Source: an uncultured Bacteroidales bacterium (lineage in GTDB: Bacteria; Bacteroidota; Bacteroidia; Bacteroidales; UBA932). From it: a DNA stretch of 60,568 nt. The stretch spans positions 1 to 60,568 of the forward strand of contig CASGDV010000107.1 of NCBI GenBank assembly GCA_949300335.1, written 5' to 3'. The notes under the pieces are model-generated. The model saw only the letters and a list, made by a program, of their open reading frames with translations, was not told the DNA's origin and searched no databases. Below are positions 1 through 8,622 of the stretch, in pieces; the first letter of the stretch is position 1; each line of letters begins with the position of its first letter. Position numbers and translations under genes: made by a program.

Positions 1-25
1 GGTTCTTCTTCTTGCGTACAAACAT
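1..25 (-). CDS. Transposase, N-terminal 8 codons only
   Basis: The minus strand reads ATG then MFVRKKKN to the window edge. This is the characteristic opening of IS1634-type transposases in Bacteroidota as I remember them. A -7-like TATCTTTA ends 4 bp before the ATG, so the leader would be very short or absent. The rest of the gene is outside the window; the eight residues cannot prove the family. Confidence 0.5.
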
Positions 26-29
26 GCCC

Positions 30-37
30 TAAAGATA
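30..37 (-). promoter_or_regulatory. -7 element of the IS transposase
   Basis: Minus strand TATCTTTA, one mismatch from the Bacteroidota TATCTTTG, 4 bp before the transposase ATG. Confidence 0.4.
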
Positions 38-109
38 CACATTTCAGCCTTGCGTCACCCGAGTCACCACGATAAATTTTCAAAACTACTGATTTTGACA
101 TAGTTACAA

Positions 110-340
110 CTAATGAAATTTTAGACTGTCAAAGTCAGGAAATATTATTCTGTTTGTAAAAGTCACTTTTGAATGACTTACCTTGTCACTCTTTGGGAAG
201 ACCTTGTCCCATTGGTCAGTCAGTTCCAACTTTTCCATAATTATTCCGTTATTTCCTGGTTCCTGTCCTGAAGTATGATGTGGACTTGAAAACATGCAGC
301 ATAATACCGCTGCAAATTTAATAATCACCTTCATATTCAT
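110..340 (-). pseudogene. Alpha/beta-hydrolase N-terminal fragment disrupted by IS
   Basis: The 76-codon frame opens with a signal-peptide-like segment and contains MEKLELTDQWDKVFPKSD and KVTFTNR. I recognise this as the start of a Bacteroidota alpha/beta-hydrolase family of roughly 300 residues or more, whose next residues would normally be YGITLAADLY. After Arg64 (codon at 149-151) the frame reads IS sequence and stops 12 codons later. The catalytic Ser/Asp/His part is missing, so no hydrolase activity is expected from this fragment. The 3' part of the gene may lie beyond the IS, left of the window. Confidence 0.65.
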
Positions 341-360
341 CGTTTTTTATATTACAATGA

Positions 361-368
361 CAAAGTTA
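361..368 (-). promoter_or_regulatory. -7 element of the interrupted hydrolase gene
   Basis: Minus strand TAACTTTG fits TAnnTTTG, 20 bp ahead of the ATG at 340. No convincing -33 partner seen. Confidence 0.4.
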
Positions 369-478
369 TGATGGTGCGGGAAAATGAAATGTATATATTT
401 TCATTATAACCAATATTACAGATTCTGCAGTAAGCCGTACGTTGGTCCGGCCAATGTTTTGATATATTAAGGCAAATC

Positions 479-510
479 TTTTGAAATATGAACATATGTT
501 CATATCTTTG
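479..510 (+). promoter_or_regulatory. Promoter with palindromic operator for the DUF134 gene
   Basis: The -33 element TTTTG (479-483) and the -7 element TATCTTTG (503-510) are separated by 19 bp. A perfect 20-bp inverted repeat, ATATGAACATATGTTCATAT (486-505), fills the spacer and enters the -7 box, so a bound dimer should block RNA polymerase. The downstream gene encodes a DNA-binding domain, which makes autoregulation the simplest reading. This promoter also rules out a start at 481 for that gene. Confidence 0.75.
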
Positions 511-531
511 CGAGGTAAAAGTGAAGAAAAT

Positions 532-1329
532 ATGTCTCCCCGTCCAAAATGTTTGAGAAAAGTAAGAGGTGTTTCCTATCCTTCAGGCTTCCGTCCGCTG
601 GAAAGTGACGGAACTAAGGAGGAGCCTGTTGCCTTGTATGTCGAGGAATTCGAGGCGATATATCTTTGCGATCATGAAGGGAAGCTTCAGGCAGAGGCCG
701 CTGAAAGCATGGGGGTCTCCAGACCGACGCTTACACGAATCTATGCTTCGGCAAGACGCAAGATTGCGGATGCGCTGGTCGGCGGCAAGCGGCTGGTCGT
801 GGAAGGCGGTGTTTCGTTTACCGATGCCGAGTGGTACAGATGCGGTACATGCGGACTTGTCTACAATAAGGTGATTCCCACACGACGTTCATCGGTATGC
901 AGGTGTCCTTCATGCAACAGCGTGAATGCTGTCCAGTTCAATCCGGATGAAAATTCCAAAAACAAAATAAATATGAAAAAGATAGCTCTTCCAGCCAGAA
1001 ACGGTCAGATAGACGACCATTTCGGACATTGTGAATTCTATGCAGTACTGACAATTGGTGATGACAACAAGATAATTGAATATGAAACTATACCGTCACC
1101 TCAGGGATGCGGGTGCAAGTCCGACATTGCATTCCGGCTTCAGGAAAAAGGCGTGACGCTGATGCTCGCCGGAAACATGGGCGAGGGAGCCCTGAGAAAA
1201 CTTGCTTCATGCAATATAGAGGTAATCAGGGGCTGCAGCGGTCCGATACTTACCGTTGCTGCGGATTATCTGAGCGGTAAGATCAAGGATTCCGGAGAAA
1301 GCTGCCGTCATGACTGCCGCGAGCATTAG
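532..1329 (+). CDS. DUF134 / zinc-ribbon / NifX-like (MTH1175-type) fusion protein
   Basis: 265 residues from ATG 532; an upstream in-frame TTG at 481 lies inside the promoter and is rejected. Residues 1-95 are a DUF134 (UPF0251) domain, with a helix-turn-helix around 54-82 (ESMGVSRPTLTRIY) similar to sigma-factor region 4. Residues 104-128 carry CGTC and CRCPSC, a probable zinc ribbon. Residues 149-245 are a NifX/MTH1175-type domain (starts KKIALPARNGQIDDHFGHC), related to proteins that bind Fe-Mo cofactor precursors or other metal clusters. The tail ends CRHDCREH. No nif genes are near, so a nitrogenase role is unlikely. It may be a metal- or cluster-sensing regulator; the ligand is unknown. 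Confidence 0.85.
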   Translation: MSPRPKCLRKVRGVSYPSGFRPLESDGTKEEPVALYVEEFEAIYLCDHEGKLQAEAAESMGVSRPTLTRIYASARRKIADALVGGKRLVVEGGVSFTDAEWYRCGTCGLVYNKVIPTRRSSVCRCPSCNSVNAVQFNPDENSKNKINMKKIALPARNGQIDDHFGHCEFYAVLTIGDDNKIIEYETIPSPQGCGCKSDIAFRLQEKGVTLMLAGNMGEGALRKLASCNIEVIRGCSGPILTVAADYLSGKIKDSGESCRHDCREH

Positions 1330-1331
1330 GA

Positions 1332-3596
1332 TTACTGTTCGAAACAGTCATATACCGGTTTGTCCGTCAGTTCCAGCTCAAGAATTCCTCCTGAAATTAT
1401 GTCTTCATGGGTGATGAACGGACGGGTAAGCCTTTTGCCGTTGAGCCTTGCTTCCTTGATGTATTTGTTGCGCTTAGATGCTTCGGGAGCCTTGATAATG
1501 AACTTCATGCCGTCAGAAAGGCGGATTACGGTCTTCCTGAATATCGGGGAGCTTATGGCATATTCTCCTGAAACCGGATTTACCGGATAGAATCCCATTG
1601 CGGCAAAAACATACCAAGCACAAAGTGCTCCTCCGTCTTCGTCTCCGCTAAGTCCCGTCGGCTCGTCATCATACCAGATTTCGGCAATCTGCCTTACTCT
1701 GTGCTGTGTCTTCCATGGGGCTCCGGCATAATTGTACAGCCATGGAATATGGAATGACGGTTCGTTGCCTGTCGGAATCAGCCCCTGAAGGCCGGTCGCG
1801 TCAGGCATCATTCCCATGAACCGCCATTTGTCGGTCCCGGTAGGAGATGTGAACGCATCGTCGAGTCTTTCTATGAAGGCCTCGTTTCCTCCCATCAGTT
1901 CTATCAGTTCAGGAATGTCATGCTGCACATGAAATGCATGTACATATGCATTCACTTCCGCAAAGTAACTCCGCGCTCCATAGCCGTTGCAAAGCATCGG
2001 GTCAAACGGGTCTATCCAGTTCCCTTCGATATCTTTTGGCGCGAAGAAACCTGTAGCCGGATTCCATAGGTTAAGATAATTAAGAGAGCGCTTCATGAAC
2101 AGCCTGTAATCCTCTTCTTTGCCGAGATATCTGGCTATCCCGGCAAGACACCAGTCATCATAACTGTGTTCCAGAGTTACCGATACCGACTGACGTTTTT
2201 CCCAACTGTCGTCTATATAGTCGTATGGTTCGGATTCGCCTGGAGCCAGTCCGGGGAAATATCCGTTTTCCTGATAGAATGTGTCAAGCACCTTGCCTTT
2301 GCCTGCACGCCACGGTATCATCGTGCCTTCAAGGGAGTTCTTCCTGAGTCCTTCGTAAATCTTTTCCACGTCGAAGTTCGTGACTCCTTTCCTGATAGCC
2401 TCGGCAACCACGGATGCAACATGGTTTCCAATCATAGGCTCGCTGTGCCAGTCGCGTGAACTGTTCCTGAAATAAGGCCCGTCCCATTCCGTGAGTTCCG
2501 GAAATTGGGGAACCCAGCCCCACTGCTCGTACATCCTTGCATATGACTGCATTTCGTCAGCTTTTCTGTCCGGATCGAGAATGAAGCCGAGGGCATGAAG
2601 GTTTCGGTATGTGTCCCAGACCCAGTCATCATTGTAGAATGGTCTGGAATCTTCATGTACCTGTCTGTCAAAGCCGCTGTAATACCTGCCTCCTTCGCTT
2701 TGGCACACCATACGTTCCTCAGTCCTGTACAGACACGTATAGAACAGTCTTTTTTCCTTTTCCGTTCCACCTGTCACCTCTATCCTTCCAAGAGATTTCT
2801 CCCATTGGGCCCGGCTTTCCGCAGTGAGTTCGTCAAATCGGCGCCCGATATTTTCCTTTTCCAGATTGGCTTTGGCCTGTTCGATGCTGATATATGATAT
2901 CCCTATCCTGATTCCTCGTGTCCCTTTGCCTTCATAGGATATCCATGCACCGATATTGCCGCCCTTGGCTTCTGATTTGTCATATGCGGTGCCGCCTTCC
3001 ATGATTCCGGCTTTCCCGAAATCTTCATCGGCTACCGCATAAAAGTATTGTCTGGCATAGTCCACGCTTTCCCAGCCGCAGATGACATTGTTTCCTTCTA
3101 TGCTTATTTCTCCGTATGCCCCGATTCTGAACAGTATGTTCGAACTGTCATCGCGGGTATAGTCGAACATGTAATAGGATGTCCTTTCCGTGGCTGTCCA
3201 TTCTGCCTGTATGCCGAAATCCTGAAGCCATACCGAATGATGCCATGGATGGACTTCTTCGATGTCATGATCATACCATGATGAGGAGGCCTTGTGATCG
3301 AAAGTGAGATTGCCCGAAGTAGGCATTATGGATGAGGTGTATCCGAGCCTGTATTTGGGCATGTTGAGTATGACACCGTAGAATCTGTCTGAAAAGTATC
3401 TGTCATTCAGCCCCGGTTCAGTGACGGGGAAAAGCCTTACCATCGAATGGGGCCTGTGTACCTGTGGCGGCACTGTAGTGAGAAGCGGTGCGACGCTTCC
3501 GATATTCGGGTCCACATAATCGCATGGTGAATATGAACGGCAGCCGCTGAGTAAAGCCGTAAGGCACAGGACAGAAAAGATTATTATATTCTTCAT
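1332..3596 (-). CDS. GH92 family alpha-mannosidase lipoprotein
   Basis: 754 residues. The N-terminus is a lipoprotein signal with lipobox LLSGC (Cys19), so the enzyme is probably anchored to the outer membrane or periplasmic face. The remainder matches glycoside hydrolase family 92, calcium-dependent exo-acting alpha-mannosidases that trim host N-glycans or yeast mannan. Visible family motifs are GNEPSFH near residue 630 and GLSGDEDGG near 680, followed by AWYVFAAMGFYPV; the acidic residues of the second motif correspond to the usual GNDDxG catalytic-base motif, here slightly variant. No SusC/SusD pair or other glycan enzyme is adjacent, so it is an orphan. Its 3' end is 2 bp from the stop of the convergent DUF134 gene. 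Confidence 0.9.
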   Translation of the reverse strand: MKNIIIFSVLCLTALLSGCRSYSPCDYVDPNIGSVAPLLTTVPPQVHRPHSMVRLFPVTEPGLNDRYFSDRFYGVILNMPKYRLGYTSSIMPTSGNLTFDHKASSSWYDHDIEEVHPWHHSVWLQDFGIQAEWTATERTSYYMFDYTRDDSSNILFRIGAYGEISIEGNNVICGWESVDYARQYFYAVADEDFGKAGIMEGGTAYDKSEAKGGNIGAWISYEGKGTRGIRIGISYISIEQAKANLEKENIGRRFDELTAESRAQWEKSLGRIEVTGGTEKEKRLFYTCLYRTEERMVCQSEGGRYYSGFDRQVHEDSRPFYNDDWVWDTYRNLHALGFILDPDRKADEMQSYARMYEQWGWVPQFPELTEWDGPYFRNSSRDWHSEPMIGNHVASVVAEAIRKGVTNFDVEKIYEGLRKNSLEGTMIPWRAGKGKVLDTFYQENGYFPGLAPGESEPYDYIDDSWEKRQSVSVTLEHSYDDWCLAGIARYLGKEEDYRLFMKRSLNYLNLWNPATGFFAPKDIEGNWIDPFDPMLCNGYGARSYFAEVNAYVHAFHVQHDIPELIELMGGNEAFIERLDDAFTSPTGTDKWRFMGMMPDATGLQGLIPTGNEPSFHIPWLYNYAGAPWKTQHRVRQIAEIWYDDEPTGLSGDEDGGALCAWYVFAAMGFYPVNPVSGEYAISSPIFRKTVIRLSDGMKFIIKAPEASKRNKYIKEARLNGKRLTRPFITHEDIISGGILELELTDKPVYDCFEQ

Positions 3597-3648
3597 GGTA
3601 TTGAAAGTTGTGGTAAGTCAATGGAACGATAAATATAGATAAAATTTT

Positions 3649-3656
3649 TATCTTTG
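3649..3656 (+). promoter_or_regulatory. -7 element of the DUF819 gene
   Basis: TATCTTTG with only about 13-20 bp to the possible start codons, so the mRNA leader is very short. It overlaps an AT-rich 15-bp inverted repeat, GATAAAATTTTTATC (3638-3652), which may be chance. No clear -33 box. Confidence 0.55.
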
Positions 3657-3675
3657 CGTCCAAAACATCGTGAGA

Positions 3676-4839
3676 ATGAGTGTTTTCCTGTCAATATTGA
3701 TAGCTGTCTTTTTCTGTGTTATCCCTTCCGGAGTCTTGTGGCTGTGCGGGAAAGTCAGACTGCTTGGTAAGATCGGACCGGTGCTGATACTTTATTTTAT
3801 CGGAATCGTTATAGGGAATATCGGACTTGATGACAGGAGCATGAAGAGCGTACAGGATATCCTGTCAAGTGCAATGGTTCCTCTGGCCATACCTATGATG
3901 CTGTTCGGATGTTCGTTCAGGAACAATAATACACGTTCTCAGATTTTGGCTCTTGTTACCGGACTGGCAGCTGTTTCCATTGCCGTTGTAACAGGCTATT
4001 TCATATTCGGTACCAATATTCCTGACGGAGAAAAGGTGGGAGGTATGCTGTCAGGTGTGTATACGGGAGGGACGATAAATCTGGCAGCTCTCAAGACGAT
4101 GCTGGGGGCAAGCGATGAAGTATACATACTCATGAATTCATATGACCTGGTTGTAAGTTTTCTCTATCTGTCGTTCCTCATGATTGCCGGCATAAAACTG
4201 TTCAGACGTTTTCTTGACGGGAAACGGCCTCATATGGAGGAATCCGGAACAACTGAAGATGCGATTGTCGGGAATCTGGACCAGAATCCATACAAAGGCT
4301 TGTTTACTCTCAACGGATTGAAACAATTGTCTGCAATCACGGGACTTACCCTGCTTGTATGTGCGGTGTCGGGAGGAATAGCTTTTCTTGTACCGGACGG
4401 TCTTTTCATGACGGTATTCATACTGCTGCTGACTTCTTTCGGCATTGTCTTTTCTTTTTTCAGGTATGTAAGGACATTGAATTACAGTTATGATGCTGGC
4501 ATGTATCTGATATACATATTCTGCATAACCGTAGCTTCCATGGCTGATTTTTCGGAACTTGACCTGAAAGGAGGCATGTATCTGATGGGTTACCTCCTTT
4601 TTGTGGTTTTCGGTTCTCTGTTTTTGCAGGCACTGCTTGCGAAAGTATTCAGGATAGATGCGGATACAATGGTAATATCTTCTGTAACCTTCATAAATTC
4701 CCCTCCATTCGTACCGATGATTGCCGCGGTAATGAATAACAGGAAAGTTCTCGCTGCCGGTTTGAGTATCGGAGTGATAGGTTATGCCGTAGGCAACTAT
4801 CTCGGATTCCTGATATATAATCTTCTTCTGAGGCTATAG
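3676..4839 (+). CDS. DUF819 family integral membrane protein (YjcL-like)
   Basis: 387 residues from ATG 3676; a GTG at 3670 is an alternative start that adds two residues. The protein is almost entirely hydrophobic with about ten predicted membrane segments and matches the DUF819 family (B. subtilis YjcL). Segments such as GGMLSGVYTGGTINLAALK and FINSPPFVPMIAA resemble the re-entrant, glycine-rich regions of secondary transporters. A central hydrophilic loop lies near residues 180-210. The substrate is unknown. The 3' end overlaps the convergent TolC-like gene by 6 bp. Confidence 0.8.
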   Translation: MSVFLSILIAVFFCVIPSGVLWLCGKVRLLGKIGPVLILYFIGIVIGNIGLDDRSMKSVQDILSSAMVPLAIPMMLFGCSFRNNNTRSQILALVTGLAAVSIAVVTGYFIFGTNIPDGEKVGGMLSGVYTGGTINLAALKTMLGASDEVYILMNSYDLVVSFLYLSFLMIAGIKLFRRFLDGKRPHMEESGTTEDAIVGNLDQNPYKGLFTLNGLKQLSAITGLTLLVCAVSGGIAFLVPDGLFMTVFILLLTSFGIVFSFFRYVRTLNYSYDAGMYLIYIFCITVASMADFSELDLKGGMYLMGYLLFVVFGSLFLQALLAKVFRIDADTMVISSVTFINSPPFVPMIAAVMNNRKVLAAGLSIGVIGYAVGNYLGFLIYNLLLRL

Positions 4840-6186
4840 TCTTCCGTTCATATAGAATTCGAGTATCCTGTAACGCAGTATATAGTCATATTTGCTGTGG
4901 GCAAGTGTAGCCTGGGCCTTTTCCACTTCGGATTTGGCATTGGCATAATCATAAATCCCGGACTTTCCGGATGCAAGCTTGTCTTTCTCATTTTCGAATG
5001 CAATTTCTGCAGCATCAAGTGCTTTCATGGCGGAAATCATGGTCCCGTGAGCTGCAATTGCACCGTAGTAAGCCTGTTCTATTTCCTTGCGCAGGGATTT
5101 TTTCGACTCGCTTAGCATCAGTTCCTGCCTGTTTACGTTCAATTTTGATATTTTCACGTTGTTTCTTATCGTATTCCTGGAAAATATGGGTATGGACAAA
5201 GACAATCCGATGTATTCGTTCCCGTTGTGCTGCAGCTGGGTCCAGAAATTTGTGTTGAGACTGGGGTCCGTAAGGTTGTTGTAAACGCTGTTTCCATATC
5301 CGGCAGAAAAATGCAGCGACGGATGATACGCGCTTTTGGCATATTTCAATGCAAAACGGCTGCTCATGAGAGAGGCGTTCGCGTACAGTATTGACGGATG
5401 GAAATTCATGGCTTCGTCGCATATCTGCGAGACTGACGGAATATCCTCTACTCGCGGAAGGATAAGTTCCTTTTCAGAAATTACCGGCATGAAATCCACG
5501 CTGTCCGGCAGATTTATTGCCTGTCTGAGATTTAGGGTTGAAAGGATGAAACTGTTCCGGTTTCGGGTAAGTGTAGCCTCGTCCGCCGCAACAAGCGATT
5601 CGTTTCTGATTATGTCGCTCTTCGAACCCCGTCCGCTCTCGAACATTCCTTGAGCCTGTTCAAGCTGACTTCTGCTCAATTCAAGCTGACTTTCGGCGAT
5701 GCTTACCATTTCCTTGTCATATAATGCCTGCAGGAACAGTGAAGTAATGTTCAAGGCTATATTCTGCCTTGCCAGTTCAAGGTTGTGGGTGGCGGCTTCA
5801 AAATCCACTTTTGCCTTGTTTATTTCGTGGGTTATTCTGAGTCCCTGATATATCGGCACCGATGTCGATACTCCGAATGAACCTGATATCTGGGAATTGT
5901 CTATGTAGGATGCATCGCGCGAAGGACTTCTGCCGAAATAAATGTTGCTTCCCAAGGACGCCGACAGGTTCGGGAGCCGGGACATTTTTGCAGTGTTGAT
6001 TCCTATCTTGCCGCTTTCCACATCCATTTCCCTTGTAGCTATTTCCGTATTGTGTTCCAGACCGTATGCTATGCATCTGTCAAGATTCCATTCGCCGGGA
6101 TTGTCCTGCGCCGGTGCGGAAATGGATATCAATGTGAAAAAAACTGCGGCAACAGCTGCCTTGCCTGATTCTGTTATGTTTATCAT
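4834..6186 (-). CDS. TolC family outer-membrane efflux channel
   Basis: 450 residues with an N-terminal signal peptide ending near SAPAQ. Two repeats of the outer membrane efflux protein family are visible (conserved LDRCIAYGLEHN at the start; long helical segments with alternating A/S/L and Q/E). It would form the outer-membrane trimer that the MacA-like adaptor docks onto. It is the last gene of the ABC efflux operon, 22 bp after the adaptor gene. Confidence 0.92.
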   Translation of the reverse strand: MINITESGKAAVAAVFFTLISISAPAQDNPGEWNLDRCIAYGLEHNTEIATREMDVESGKIGINTAKMSRLPNLSASLGSNIYFGRSPSRDASYIDNSQISGSFGVSTSVPIYQGLRITHEINKAKVDFEAATHNLELARQNIALNITSLFLQALYDKEMVSIAESQLELSRSQLEQAQGMFESGRGSKSDIIRNESLVAADEATLTRNRNSFILSTLNLRQAINLPDSVDFMPVISEKELILPRVEDIPSVSQICDEAMNFHPSILYANASLMSSRFALKYAKSAYHPSLHFSAGYGNSVYNNLTDPSLNTNFWTQLQHNGNEYIGLSLSIPIFSRNTIRNNVKISKLNVNRQELMLSESKKSLRKEIEQAYYGAIAAHGTMISAMKALDAAEIAFENEKDKLASGKSGIYDYANAKSEVEKAQATLAHSKYDYILRYRILEFYMNGRL

Positions 6187-6208
6187 CTCAAACTTGTTTT
6201 AAATGATG

Positions 6209-7327
6209 TCAGTTATTTTCACGTCCGGATTTATATTGAATGTTTCCTTTGACCTGTTTATCTTCGGACAAGCCATCCTTCAATTCTATGTATACACCAT
6301 CAGAAAGTCCGGTAACTATGTCCCGGCGCTTGAATGTCTGGACTTTGCCGTCCATACCTTCGAATACTTCGACATATGAGGTGTCTCCGGAAAATTTTAT
6401 GCAGCTTTCTTCGATTGACAGTATGCTGTCGCGTCTTTCAGTGATGATTTCCGCATTTGCACTGTAACCAGCCCTTATGGCCACACTGTCCGGTATGTTC
6501 AGTTTTGCCTCTATCTCGAACATTACGACATTGTTTACATCTGTCGATTTAGGGGAAATGTAAGTGAGCACTGCATTGAACGTGTATCCCTGAAGTGCTC
6601 CGATTTTTACGTCTACCGGCATTCCCGTTTTTATTTTTCCTACGTCCGCTTCGTCAATATTGCCTTTGAACAGCATGTTGCCGAGATATGCCACGGTAGC
6701 TATCGTTGTTCCGTCATTGAATGTGTTTGCCTGAATGACAGAATTTCCTTCCTCTACGGGAATGTCCAGAATTTTTCCGGTTATCGTGGAACGTACGAGA
6801 GTATTGCTCAGATGGTCATATTTCTCGGAAACGCCGTCCGTGATTATCTTGAGTGCATCTCTGGAGTTCTCCACTTCTTCTTCGGCATTGCTGAGATTGG
6901 TCTGGGAACTTTCGAACTCTTCCACGGAAATTATCCCTTTCTTGAAAAGTTCCTCATTCCTCCTGTGATCTCTCAGTGCCTTGTCGTGGTTTATCCGTGC
7001 TACTCTCAGCCTGCCTTCGGCCGAGTTCAGGGAACTCATTTCTGGTACAACCTTTATGGTGGCAATAACATCGCCGACCTTGACGTCATCTCCCGGCTTG
7101 AAATGTATTTTGTCTATGATTCCGGAAATCTGCGGCTTTATCTGTACTTCGTTTCCCGGTTCCACCTTGCCTGTCGCGATGATGGAATTCATTATGGTCC
7201 TTGTCTTCGGGCTGAGAAGTTCGTATGTCTGGACTTCTGGCCTGCTTTTGATGAACAGGAAAACCATCGTTCCCAGAAACAGGGCAGCTAATACGGTTAT
7301 CCCGAAAATCTTGAAAAATCGTTTCAT
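6209..7327 (-). CDS. MacA/HlyD-type periplasmic adaptor protein
   Basis: 372 residues with one N-terminal membrane anchor (about residues 7-27), then a biotinyl-lipoyl-like domain (GKVEPGNEVQIKPQISG), a coiled-coil hairpin (about 100-165), the second half of the lipoyl domain and a beta-barrel. This order is typical of membrane fusion proteins of ABC-type tripartite pumps. It links the inner-membrane MacB-type transporter to the TolC-like channel encoded next. Confidence 0.92.
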   Translation of the reverse strand: MKRFFKIFGITVLAALFLGTMVFLFIKSRPEVQTYELLSPKTRTIMNSIIATGKVEPGNEVQIKPQISGIIDKIHFKPGDDVKVGDVIATIKVVPEMSSLNSAEGRLRVARINHDKALRDHRRNEELFKKGIISVEEFESSQTNLSNAEEEVENSRDALKIITDGVSEKYDHLSNTLVRSTITGKILDIPVEEGNSVIQANTFNDGTTIATVAYLGNMLFKGNIDEADVGKIKTGMPVDVKIGALQGYTFNAVLTYISPKSTDVNNVVMFEIEAKLNIPDSVAIRAGYSANAEIITERRDSILSIEESCIKFSGDTSYVEVFEGMDGKVQTFKRRDIVTGLSDGVYIELKDGLSEDKQVKGNIQYKSGRENN

Positions 7328-7348
7328 ATTATCCGGATTTTATTTGTT

Positions 7349-8614
7349 TTATTCTTCTCTAAGTGCATCTACTGCTTTTATGGTTATCGCTTTGTAGGCT
7401 GGAAGTATACCTGCAGCCAGGCTTCCGGCCAGTATAATCAGGAATGCCGTCAGAGCTGTCGCAAAAGGCAGTTGGAAAGTCACGTCCGCGCTTTTGGCGG
7501 AATTCTGCAATATTACAGGGAGCAATGTCATGTCCAGAACTCCTTGCATGAGAATGGCTGCCGTCATTCCAAGGATACCTGCAATCAGTGACAGCACAGT
7601 GCTTTCAGCTATTATCTGACTTATTATTTCCGATGGTTTTGCACCAAGGGCTCTCCTTACTCCGATTTCCTGTCTCCTTTCCCGGACAATTATGAGCATT
7701 ATATTGCTTATTCCGATGATTCCTGCCAGAAGAGTTCCTGCACCAACGAACCATGTCAGAAATACAATTCCGGAAAAGAGCCCGTTTATTTTATCCATCA
7801 TTTTCTGTGAGTTGAACGAATATATGGCTTTTTTGTCATCAGGGGAGACGAGGTGATTTTCGGAAATTATATTTCTGCATTCGGTTTCTATTTTTTCCAA
7901 ATCCATATGGCGCCCGGCTGTGACGGCGATCGCAGTTACATGGAGGCTTCCTCTTCCGAAAAGGTAATTGTCGGTCGTATATGGTATGATGACCGTCCTG
8001 TCCGGGTTGGTCATATTGAACATTGTATTTGTCTTTTTGTAGACACCGACGACTGTGAAATAAGTGTTTCCAAGTTTTACGGATTCTCCGATTATCGATT
8101 TTCCGTTGTTTATCCTGGTTGCCATTTCTGACGGGACAAGACATACTTTCCTGTGCCCGTCCATATCAATCCTGTTGAGGAGGCGACCTTCCGTCGCTTT
8201 CAGACCGTCCGTCTCCATAAACCCGAGATCGTAGGCCGCAGTATATGAATCGTGGGGAATGGAATTGAAAATAAGCTTGAAATCACGTGTCGGGCCGAGT
8301 GCTCCGGAAATCTTTACGCCCGGGACTCTCTTCAACTGTTCAACGTCGCTGTACCTCATGTTCCACCATCTTCCGGTCTTCATTCCCTTATAAGGTATTG
8401 ATGTCTGCTGGGAGAACATGAAAACGGTATTTGACGCGCTGTCACCCAGCTCGCCGAGGACAATTCCCGACATTCCGATTCCGACACCGAGGAGCAGTAC
8501 AAGCATGAAGGTGCCCCATACGACTCCAAGGGCAGTGAATATGCTTCTGCGCCTGTTCCTGCCGAGACTCTGGAATATTTCATTCCACCATTCTATGTCG
8601 AATATCCCTTTCAT
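7349..8614 (-). CDS. MacB-type ABC transporter permease (second copy)
   Basis: 421 residues: one N-terminal membrane helix, a large periplasmic MacB core domain and three C-terminal helices (FtsX domain). The conserved ERRQEIGVRRALGAKPSEI signature between helices is the coupling region that contacts the ATPase. It is paralogous to the gene just upstream; together they probably form a heterodimer, as no ATPase domain is fused. 8 bp separates the two permease genes. Confidence 0.92.
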   Translation of the reverse strand: MKGIFDIEWWNEIFQSLGRNRRRSIFTALGVVWGTFMLVLLLGVGIGMSGIVLGELGDSASNTVFMFSQQTSIPYKGMKTGRWWNMRYSDVEQLKRVPGVKISGALGPTRDFKLIFNSIPHDSYTAAYDLGFMETDGLKATEGRLLNRIDMDGHRKVCLVPSEMATRINNGKSIIGESVKLGNTYFTVVGVYKKTNTMFNMTNPDRTVIIPYTTDNYLFGRGSLHVTAIAVTAGRHMDLEKIETECRNIISENHLVSPDDKKAIYSFNSQKMMDKINGLFSGIVFLTWFVGAGTLLAGIIGISNIMLIIVRERRQEIGVRRALGAKPSEIISQIIAESTVLSLIAGILGMTAAILMQGVLDMTLLPVILQNSAKSADVTFQLPFATALTAFLIILAGSLAAGILPAYKAITIKAVDALREE

Positions 8615-8622
8615 TACAAAAT

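Larger units (their letters stand above)
1..148 (-). mobile_element. Left part of an insertion sequence (IS1634-like), runs off the window
   Basis: Reading the minus strand, sequence matching an alpha/beta-hydrolase stops near 149. Non-homologous AT-rich DNA follows, then a transposase start at 25. The terminal inverted repeat probably lies within 121-148 (minus strand begins about CCTGACTTTGACAGTC), next to the AT-rich string AATAATAT that could be the target duplication. The exact boundary cannot be fixed because the other end is outside the window. The family call rests on the first residues of the transposase only. Confidence 0.6.

Noticed and set aside
481-531. Upstream start (TTG 481) for the DUF134 protein
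   Set aside because: Lies within the -33/-7 promoter and operator; the family begins MSPRPK at 532.
3638-3652. Inverted repeat GATAAAATTTTTATC at the DUF819 promoter
   Set aside because: Made almost only of A and T and overlapping a -7 box; likely chance.
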